Shown here piece by piece: positions 57,385-64,000 of a DNA stretch of 64,000 bases. The stretch's first letter is position 1. Each line of letters begins with the position of its first letter. The position numbers were made by a program, and so were the translations under genes. The stretch is from Saprospiraceae bacterium (lineage in GTDB: Bacteria > Bacteroidota > Bacteroidia > Chitinophagales > Saprospiraceae): contig JADJGA010000004.1 of the NCBI GenBank assembly GCA_016708265.1, forward strand, positions 434,001-498,000, written 5' to 3'. The notes below the pieces were generated by a model, which saw only the letters and a list, made by a program, of their open reading frames with translations, did no database searches and was not told the origin of the DNA.

Positions 57385-57753
57385 TTATTCTTCTTCAGAA
57401 TGTTCTACCGGATTATTTTTAATGATTTCCTCTGCTTCTTCGACTGAACCGGCAATTGTAAGAATTGAATCAAGCCTGCTGATCTCTATCAGTCTGTTGA
57501 CAAAATCATGTTTAATATCTGCAAGTATAAAGTTGCCATGATCTTTCCACAACCTGTTTGCAGTCAGGATAGAACTCAAACCTGAAGAATCGACATATTT
57601 AACTTCATTCATTACAAGGATCAGGTTTTTGACTCCCTCATTTCTAAGAATAATAAATTCAGATTTAAGATCCGGAGCTATCATTGAGTTTAAATTATCC
57701 TCACCCAAAGTAAACTTAACTATGTCGGAATTTTTATCTATTGTGTATTTCAT
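57385..57753 (-). CDS. STAS-domain protein (anti-sigma factor antagonist type)
   Basis: 122 residues. The STAS core has KNLILVMNEVKYVDSSGLSSILTANR, where the Ser in DSSGL is the phosphorylation position in SpoIIAA-like proteins. The short acidic tail (VEEAEEIIKNNP) is not conserved. No partner kinase (RsbW/SpoIIAB type) is in the window. It may start the rnz-menA operon. Confidence 0.87.
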   Translation of the reverse strand: MKYTIDKNSDIVKFTLGEDNLNSMIAPDLKSEFIILRNEGVKNLILVMNEVKYVDSSGLSSILTANRLWKDHGNFILADIKHDFVNRLIEISRLDSILTIAGSVEEAEEIIKNNPVEHSEEE

Positions 57754-57913
57754 TGTATATTAACAACTTATTTGATTTATAATAATTATATCTTTTTATA
57801 CCAAGTCTTGCTTTAAATCTGATCACCCAAAGTTAGCACAAAAATAGACATTTATTTGATTACTGTGAAAAATTGAACCTAAAATCTTATAAATGAATAA
57901 AATAAATGACCGG

Positions 57914-59008
57914 TCAAAAGCTTTCCTCTATGATACCCCCACCGATGACATCGTCCTCTTCGTAGAAAACGGCTGATTGCCCTGGTGCTATTCCCTGTAT
58001 ATTTGCTTTAAAATCAATTCCAATTTTATCTGTTCCTCTGGAAGAGATCACACTTAAAATTCCGGGACTTTTGTATCTTACCATTGTATTTGCCTCCATA
58101 GGTTTATTGATAGATTCATATTTCATAAGATTCAGATCTTTGACAACCAAGCCGTTTTTGTTCAGTTCTTCCTTTTCTCCCAAAACAACAGTATTGGTTG
58201 CAGCATCAATATTAATGACATAGTAAGGAACTCCCATTGCTATCTCCAATCCCTTTCTTTGTCCGATAGTATAGTTCATATATCCCTTATGATAACCGAG
58301 GAATTTGCCGTTAACATCAATATATTTTCCTCCATTGTACCTCGTTTCCAGATCAGGAATTGATTCCTTTAAAAACAATCTGTAATCATTATCCGGCACA
58401 AAACAGATATCAAAATTTTCCTGTTTTTGTGACAATAGAGTATGTCCCCTTACAAAAGCCATGCTTCTGACTTCAGGTTTTGTATAATCTCCAAGTGGAA
58501 ACAGGGTCCTTGAAAGAGATTTCTGATCAAGGGCCCAAAGGAAATATGACTGATCTTTCAGAGGATCATTACCTTTAGACAAAAAATACCGCCCCTTATC
58601 AAATTTGACTTTGGCATAATGTCCGGTGGCAATTTTTTCGCATCCCCATTCATCAGCAAGCTTGAGCATCTCACCCCATTTTATTTCAGAATTACATCTG
58701 ATACATGGATTTGGTGTTTTTCCGGTCATATATTCATCAACAAAACTCCCTATGACGCTTTCCCGGAAATTCTTTTTTACATCAACGATGGTGTGACTAA
58801 ATCCAACAAATTCGGCAATATCCTTTGCTCCCATAATAGATTCGAGGCTGCAACACGGGTTTTTTACCCTTTCACCTATATAATTATAGTCGAGAATATT
58901 CAGGGTAACACCCACCACTTCATATCCTTCTTCATGTAGCAGCATAGCAGTGACAGCACTGTCAACTCCACCGCTCATTCCAACTAATATTTTTCCTGAT
59001 TTGCTCAA
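57914..59008 (-). CDS. mnmA: tRNA-specific 2-thiouridylase
   Basis: Installs the 2-thio group on U34 of tRNA-Lys, -Glu and -Gln. 364 residues. The PP-loop is GMSGGVDSAVTA (residues 8-19); catalytic cysteines lie in NPCIRCN and FDICFVPD; the C-terminal beta-barrel includes GMNYTIGQRKGLE-like MNYTIGQRKG. The ATG at 59008 is followed by the canonical N-terminus. Confidence 0.96.
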   Translation of the reverse strand: MSKSGKILVGMSGGVDSAVTAMLLHEEGYEVVGVTLNILDYNYIGERVKNPCCSLESIMGAKDIAEFVGFSHTIVDVKKNFRESVIGSFVDEYMTGKTPNPCIRCNSEIKWGEMLKLADEWGCEKIATGHYAKVKFDKGRYFLSKGNDPLKDQSYFLWALDQKSLSRTLFPLGDYTKPEVRSMAFVRGHTLLSQKQENFDICFVPDNDYRLFLKESIPDLETRYNGGKYIDVNGKFLGYHKGYMNYTIGQRKGLEIAMGVPYYVINIDAATNTVVLGEKEELNKNGLVVKDLNLMKYESINKPMEANTMVRYKSPGILSVISSRGTDKIGIDFKANIQGIAPGQSAVFYEEDDVIGGGIIEESF

Positions 59009-59180
59009 ATTAATTGTAAATTGTTAATGGTTAATGATAGAAAGGCACACCCCAGAAAGATATCAAAAGTAAATATAAACCTCATAAACTTTATAAACCT
59101 TTTAATCATTATAAACCTTATAAACATTATTAAAACACAACAAGCAAATATTTGTTTATACTTAATAAATATAGATCAGC

Positions 59181-59681
59181 ATGAAATTTTTAACATATAT
59201 ATCTTTTATCCTTTTGTTTTCATGCAATGCCGGAAAAAACAAAGGAGTTAACAATAATGAAATTGCCATGAACGTAAAAATAGATACGATATCTAAAACA
59301 AAAGAAGAATGGAAAGCTCAACTATCAGATATACAATACTATGTGATGATTGAAAAAGGAACAGAAAGACCTTTTACAGGAGATTACTGGAATGTATTCC
59401 GGGAGGGTACATATAAATGTGCAGCGTGTGGATTTGAATTATTTGATTCAGAAACCAAGTTTGATGCTCACTGTGGCTGGCCAAGTTTTTATGATTCAAT
59501 TGATAAAAGCAAAATCAAAACAGATTCCGATTACAAGCTGGGTTATAAAAGAACAGAGATAATGTGTGCAAGATGCGGAGCCCATTTAGGCCATGTATTT
59601 GATGATGGTCCTGAACCAACCGGACAAAGGTACTGTGTTAATTCAGTGTCGATAAAACTCGACACAACACTTAAAAAATGA
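59181..59681 (+). CDS. msrB: Peptide-methionine (R)-S-oxide reductase lipoprotein
   Basis: Repairs oxidised methionine in envelope proteins. 166 residues with lipobox LLFSC (Cys16), so probably anchored in the periplasm. Zinc cysteines lie in CAAC and CARC, and the catalytic Cys in GQRYCVNSVS. The preceding W-x-x-L-S-D-I-Q-Y-Y-V-M-I segment is family-typical. The upstream 170 bases hold short AT repeats and no clear promoter. Confidence 0.94.
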   Translation: MKFLTYISFILLFSCNAGKNKGVNNNEIAMNVKIDTISKTKEEWKAQLSDIQYYVMIEKGTERPFTGDYWNVFREGTYKCAACGFELFDSETKFDAHCGWPSFYDSIDKSKIKTDSDYKLGYKRTEIMCARCGAHLGHVFDDGPEPTGQRYCVNSVSIKLDTTLKK

Positions 59682-59699
59682 TCTGATAATTGTTATAGA

Positions 59700-60026
59700 T
59701 CAGGCTTTAGCAGTAGGAGTAAAGTTCAAAGGAGGAAATTGCATGGTTCCTCCACCACCCTGACCCATATCTATTGTACCATACTGGGATTCATATTTTT
59801 TGATATTATCTGTAAGGGCATGAAGCAGTCTTTTTGCATGAGAAGGTGTGATTATTATCCTGGATTTCACTTTGGCTTTTGGCACATTGGGCATAGTCCT
59901 CACGAAATCAATCACAAATTCTGCTTGCGAATGAGCAATAATAGCAAGATTTGCGTATGTTCCTTCTCCAATATCTTCCGGAAGATCTATCGTGATCTGA
60001 TTTTGTTGTGTATTTTCCTGACTCAT
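59700..60026 (-). CDS. DUF3467 family protein
   Basis: 108 residues. The core EGTYANLAIIAHSQAEFVIDFVRTMPNVPKAKVKSRIIITPSHAKRLLHAL matches DUF3467, a small family widespread in Bacteroidota and cyanobacteria, of unknown function. A Gly-rich C-terminal tail (MGQGGGGTMQFPPL) follows. It lies tail-to-tail with msrB, 18 bases apart. Confidence 0.87.
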   Translation of the reverse strand: MSQENTQQNQITIDLPEDIGEGTYANLAIIAHSQAEFVIDFVRTMPNVPKAKVKSRIIITPSHAKRLLHALTDNIKKYESQYGTIDMGQGGGGTMQFPPLNFTPTAKA

Positions 60027-60195
60027 TTTTTATAATTTATTAATCATTATAACATTTTAATTCAAATTATGTTTTACAATTATCAATCTGTATCATTGAA
60101 TATGGCAAATAATGATTTTTCATATTAATTGCTTAAAAATTCTTCAGGATTTCAGGAATAATGCTATTTTTGTATCAAAAGTAAAAATTATAAAA

Positions 60196-62100
60196 ATGTT
60201 TAAGATAAATTTCAGGCTTTTCAGCACACTTTTTTTATGGTTATTCATGCTTGTATCAGCTTAAGGACAATTGAGTGTGTTTAATAAAATAGATACTTTC
60301 AAAGGATATAATTCACAGACAATCGCGTTGGATGACGGCTTTCTGGTTTTCAATAACCCCCAGAATTATAATGACACAATTAAATTCAGATTGACAAAAT
60401 TCAATAAAAATTGCAGCAATGTTGAATGGATTCATGATTATAGAACTGATTCCCTGACCGGAAATTATGATCCCGACGCTATCAAAATAAATGATGAAAT
60501 TTTCTTATTGCTCAAAGCCAAAAAAGAAGCAAATAAACCTGAACTTCTCACTTTAGTGAAAATTACAAGCGGTGGTAATCTAATATGGGCTAAGAATTAT
60601 TATACTAATGAACTAAAGATCAATTCCTACACTGCAAACCTGTTAAAACAAACAAATTCAAAGTTCCTGTATATTGTTTCAGGTGATCAGAAAGGAAATA
60701 CTGCTATCATAAGCATTGATCCTGCAAACGGTTCAATAGCTAATTCTAAGCTTGTTAAAAATATCAGACATAATTCTTCAACCTTTGATCAGGATGGGAA
60801 TTTATTCATTTTCTCTGCCGATAGTCTCTATGCCAAACTACGTATAAACACGTCAAAAGTTGATTCTGTCATCTGGGCTAAAAAAATAAAAAACAGGTTT
60901 TTTGCTTCGGTAAATGACCCGCTACCAATACAGAGCACTACGGGAAACAGGGTCGCAACTGTTATAATCGATACTTTGCTCAGACGAGATACCACTTTCA
61001 ACCAGACCGGATTAGATACAGCAATTTACAAACTTATCGCTTTTGACTTCGAAGGTAGTATCAAACTTGAATCTGATGGTTTTATCGGACCAGATTATAA
61101 AGTATGGCCTGTGGAAATGAAATATAATAGTTTAGTGGATAAAGAATCTCTTTATATTATGACAAAAAACAGAGTTGGATTCTATTCAAATGATCTTAAA
61201 AAAACCATTGAAGCCAAATATTATAAATTTCAGAAAGATACATTTGCTGTGGTGGATGCTTCACTTGAGTTACTGGATGATAAATCACTTTTGATGTCAG
61301 GTTTTTGTTATAAAAAGGCTCCAAATAATGAATTTAATATATTAAGTCCTTATTTGTTTGTAAGCAAAACTCAACCTCAACCTGATTTTACAATTCAAGC
61401 TGAAGAACCGGTTTGTCTGAAAGATTCCATTGACAAATCTAAAGTTACAATGGTTTCAACTAAAACCGAATCTATAAGCCTCAAAGATAGTTTAGTAAAT
61501 TTTTATCTGACAGATCAGAAATTTAAGACTTTGACTCTGGATATCACAAAATTCCATGAAGCCAAATGCGGAAAAGTAATAATGAAGAAGACTGAAGAAG
61601 ACAAAGTATTCTGTCCGGGTGATGAATATCCAATGTCTGTTGAGTGGCTACTGTGGGCAGATTATAAATGGAATACTGGAGAAGAAACAAATTCTGTGGT
61701 GAAAAACAAACCAGGAGTATACACGGTCACTGTGACTTTATGTGATACTGTAAAGATTTCAAAATTCGAATACAAGCTTTCTGATGATGTGGATGCATGT
61801 TTCTCTGTCCTTATACCGGAAGCATTCATACCAAATGATCAGAATGATTCTCTGAATATGATTTTTAGATCTTATCAGAAAAGGTCATTCCCTTATTCAA
61901 GTTATTCTCTCAAGGTTTTTGATCGTTGGGGCGAAAAAGTCTTTGAAACTGCTGATTACACAGAAGGCTGGGACGGCAATTTCAGGGGAAACCCTATGCC
62001 TGCCGGAGTATATTTGTACAGATTGGATTGGGAAGCAGTTTTTTTTGAAAAAACATATAAAAATCCAAAACCTAACGGGCAAGTCTTACTTTTGCGGTAA
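60196..62100 (+). CDS. T9SS type B sorting domain protein (gliding-associated C-terminus), signal peptide interrupted by a stop
   Basis: The true start is ATG 60196: residues 1-22 form a signal peptide (ending FMLVSA), but codon 23 is TAA (60262-60264), directly before GQLSVFNKID. Most likely a CAA codon in the cell. From there about 610 residues follow without further stops. The middle (residues 25-390) looks like a beta-propeller or repeat with lines such as GNLFIFSADSLYAKL; a PKD-like region lies around 490-530, and the C-terminus (540-634) is the gliding-motility-associated type B sorting domain (LKVFDRWGEKVFET, GWDGNFRGNPMPAGVYLYRL). If the stop is real, export would fail. Confidence 0.85.
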
Positions 62101-62112
62101 ACAGATCAGTCG

Positions 62113-62601
62113 ATGAAAATCGCCCTCATAAGTGACACACATTTCAGCTTCGAAGAGGATGTGAACAAATATCTGCGAGAAGTTGATGAAATATGGCATG
62201 CAGGAGATATAGGCGACCTTGAAACAGCAGACAAATACTGTGTATTAAAACCATTGAGGGCAGTATACGGAAATATTGATGGTCATGAGATCAGAACTGA
62301 ATATCCGGAATATATTTTTTTCAATGCAGATGGCATCAATGTCCTGATGACACATATCGGGGGATATCCAGGGAGATACACACCTCAGGCACGATCTCTC
62401 ATTGAGGAGTATAAACCAGATCTTTTCATTACCGGTCATTCACACATTTTAAAGATCATGCCTGACAAAAAATACAATTTATTGCATATGAACCCAGGTT
62501 CGTGTGGAACAAAAGGATACCACAGTATCAGAACTCTTATACTTTTTGATATTGAAGCCTCAAATATTGAAAATGTCAGAGTTGTTGAACTTGCCAGATG
62601 A
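62113..62601 (+). CDS. YfcE/MJ0936-type metallophosphoesterase
   Basis: 162 residues. Metal-binding motifs in order: ISDTHF, GDIGD, GNID, THIGG and TGHSH, as in the calcineurin-like YfcE family of small phosphodiesterases. The substrate in vivo is unknown. It starts 12 bases after the preceding gene and is likely co-transcribed with it. Confidence 0.9.
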   Translation: MKIALISDTHFSFEEDVNKYLREVDEIWHAGDIGDLETADKYCVLKPLRAVYGNIDGHEIRTEYPEYIFFNADGINVLMTHIGGYPGRYTPQARSLIEEYKPDLFITGHSHILKIMPDKKYNLLHMNPGSCGTKGYHSIRTLILFDIEASNIENVRVVELAR

Positions 62602-62604
62602 TTT

Positions 62605-63177
62605 TTACTTTAACACTGGTTTTTCCTTCACGTTCTGCAAGTGTTTTTGCATATTGTTATTTCCAAATTTCGGAGTTCCGGACAATACAATTACATCTTT
62701 TGAATTCAGCACTTTCCATTCTTCAGGAGCTGAAGTCTCCTGTTCAGGATACAAAAGAACAGTTCCTGAAGATGTATTGAAGGCAAATTTCCCTTTCTCA
62801 TTTAGTTTGCTAAAAAAACCATGCTCGTAAGTATTGTTCTTGTTGAATTTATACCATTCCCCAAGATCAATTATATCCCTGGGCTTGCCACCTTCACTGA
62901 TAAAATCGACAAGATAATAATTCAGGGTCATATATTCCGGAATTCTTTGTTCTGAAGCCATCAATTCACCTATTTCCTTATTTGCCTTTGACCTGTCTTC
63001 AGTTAAATTTCTTTCTATAACCATTGGCTTTAATTCAGCATCTTCTCTGACCGGTTCTATGTCCTGAACTGTTGATGTTCCACTATCAGATGTTTTATCA
63101 GAACCTGAATTTGATACATTTTTACAGGACACAAAAATTGATAAAATCATAAGGATAATTATTAAATTCTTTCCCAT
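62605..63177 (-). CDS. Putative lipoprotein, function unknown
   Basis: 190 residues from ATG 63177 (MGKNLIIILMILSIFVSCKN), with lipobox FVSC. A Ser/Thr-rich linker (SDKTSDSGTSTVQD) leads to a domain with EQRIPEYMTLNYYLVDFISEGG and FSKLNEKGKFAFNTSSGTVLLYPEQET. I do not recognise the family; it may be a Bacteroidota-specific lipocalin-like domain. It lies tail-to-tail with the phosphoesterase, 3 bases apart. Confidence 0.75.
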   Translation of the reverse strand: MGKNLIIILMILSIFVSCKNVSNSGSDKTSDSGTSTVQDIEPVREDAELKPMVIERNLTEDRSKANKEIGELMASEQRIPEYMTLNYYLVDFISEGGKPRDIIDLGEWYKFNKNNTYEHGFFSKLNEKGKFAFNTSSGTVLLYPEQETSAPEEWKVLNSKDVIVLSGTPKFGNNNMQKHLQNVKEKPVLK

Positions 63178-63310
63178 TTTGTTTAATTTGCAGATAATTA
63201 AAAAACAATACTTACTTAGTAAAACTTTCAGGCTGTCCAAATAGTGATCGAGGAACAAAGTATTAAACAAGTATTGTTTGAAATCAGGGACAAAATTAAC
63301 ACAAAAATTG

Positions 63311-64000
63311 ATGTATTATAAATTTTTAAAATATATTGAATCAAAAAATCTTTTTTCCTTTTCTGATACCATCCTGCTGGCTGTCAGCGGTGGCAGGGAT
63401 TCGATGTCCATGATGCATTTGTTCAGAACTGCAGGATATAATTTTGCAGTAGCTCATTTTAATCACAAAACCAGAAACGGGGAATCTGACAGAGATGAAA
63501 ATTTCGTAATTGAGCAATGCAAAAAAAATGGCATCTGCTATTATTCTACAAATGTTGACATTAAATCTCTTTTAAAAAAAGGAGAGGGCAATAATTTTCA
63601 GGACCTTGCCAGAAAATACAGATATGAATGGCTTGAAAAGATAAGGCATGACCATAAATTCAGCTATATAGCTACTGCTCATAATCAGGATGATAACATT
63701 GAGACTTTCTTATACAAACTTATCAAGGGGTCAGGAATAAAGGGACTTCAGGGAATAAAGCCAAAATCGGATTTCATCGTCAGACCTTTGCTAGATCTTT
63801 CCAGACAGTATATTGACAGGTATATTGCTGAAAATGAAATTCCTTTTGTCGATGATTCAAGCAATACACTGACTGGATATGACCGAAATTTTATCAGGCA
63901 TAAAATAATTCCTCTGTTCAGGCAGCTTCATCCTAACTTTGACAAAAGGATAATGGTAAGCATCAGAAATTTGATTTCTAATAATGAGCTATTCAATTTT
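63311..64000 (+). CDS. tilS: tRNA(Ile)-lysidine synthase, N-terminal part (cut by window edge)
   Basis: Starts at ATG 63311 and runs off the right edge; 230 residues seen. TilS modifies C34 of tRNA-Ile to lysidine. The PP-loop is LAVSGGRDSMSMMHLF (near residue 26), and the N-type ATPase motifs AHFNHKTRNGESDRDE, ATAHNQDDNIETFLYKL and IRPLL-like VRPLLDLSR are present, followed by the D-S-S-N-x-x-x-x-x-x-R-N-x-x-R segment (DDSSNTLTGYDRNFIRHKI). The tilS product should be essential and complete beyond the edge. Confidence 0.93.
   Translation, partial: MYYKFLKYIESKNLFSFSDTILLAVSGGRDSMSMMHLFRTAGYNFAVAHFNHKTRNGESDRDENFVIEQCKKNGICYYSTNVDIKSLLKKGEGNNFQDLARKYRYEWLEKIRHDHKFSYIATAHNQDDNIETFLYKLIKGSGIKGLQGIKPKSDFIVRPLLDLSRQYIDRYIAENEIPFVDDSSNTLTGYDRNFIRHKIIPLFRQLHPNFDKRIMVSIRNLISNNELFNF

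Overview
The window is a low-GC (roughly one third G+C), gene-dense stretch of a Bacteroidota chromosome, most likely from the Saprospiria/Chitinophagia/Cytophagia side of the phylum. Evidence seen in the sequence: gliding genes gldA-gldF-gldG, type IX secretion (T9SS) C-terminal domains, promoters of the Bacteroidota type (TTG, about 17-20 bp, TAnnTTTG), start codons without Shine-Dalgarno sites, DUF3098, DUF2795, DUF3276 (PUR) and DUF4159 proteins, OmpA with thrombospondin-3 repeats, and a menaquinone gene (menA).

Layout. 1-424: 5' part of a secreted protein. 600-13900 (minus strand): the transcription/translation super-operon, read from right to left as promoter, tRNA-Thr(TGT), tRNA-Tyr, tRNA-Gly, tRNA-Thr(GGT), tuf, tRNA-Trp, secE, nusG, rplK, rplA, rplJ, rplL, rpoB, rpoC, terminator. 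14300-22000 (minus): hpf, a XerC-type recombinase, truB, uppP, a DUF3098 protein, gldG, gldF, gldA, an NTP pyrophosphohydrolase and a small asparaginase-like protein. 22200-31000: envelope and secretion genes (a five-repeat T9SS protein, LolA-like, NlpC/P60, TlpA-like, OmpA/TSP3, a small outer-membrane barrel) and an enoyl-CoA hydratase. 31076-31449: tmRNA. 31640-36000: palindrome cluster, a large GH38-like glycosidase and the remains of a GxxExxY gene. 36000-47400: dCMP deaminase, methyltransferase, hpt, two M16 proteases, a MacB-type permease, queA, DUF2795, cmk, PUR protein, accD. 47700-64000: a lipoprotein of unknown function, DUF4159, a small barrel protein, iorBA, cdsA, CPBP protease, pdxJ, menA, rnz, STAS, mnmA, msrB, DUF3467, a gliding-type C-terminal-domain protein, a phosphodiesterase, a lipoprotein and the start of tilS.

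Reading frames. rpoB and rpoC are each full length by homology but broken: four single-base indels in rpoB, and two indels plus one stop in rpoC. The indels are one-base changes, mostly in short homopolymer runs, and the translation is well conserved on both sides of each break. One similar insertion breaks gldG, and a TAA interrupts the signal-peptide end of the gene at 60196. Consensus errors are the simplest explanation; seven of nine lesions fall in about 8 kb.

Most of the window is housekeeping. The least explained parts are the five-repeat cysteine-rich T9SS protein at 22214, the lipoprotein with three C-terminal membrane helices at 47705, the M16/LolA-like fusion at 38468 and the palindrome cluster after tmRNA. 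I found no CRISPR array, insertion sequence, prophage or obvious defence island.
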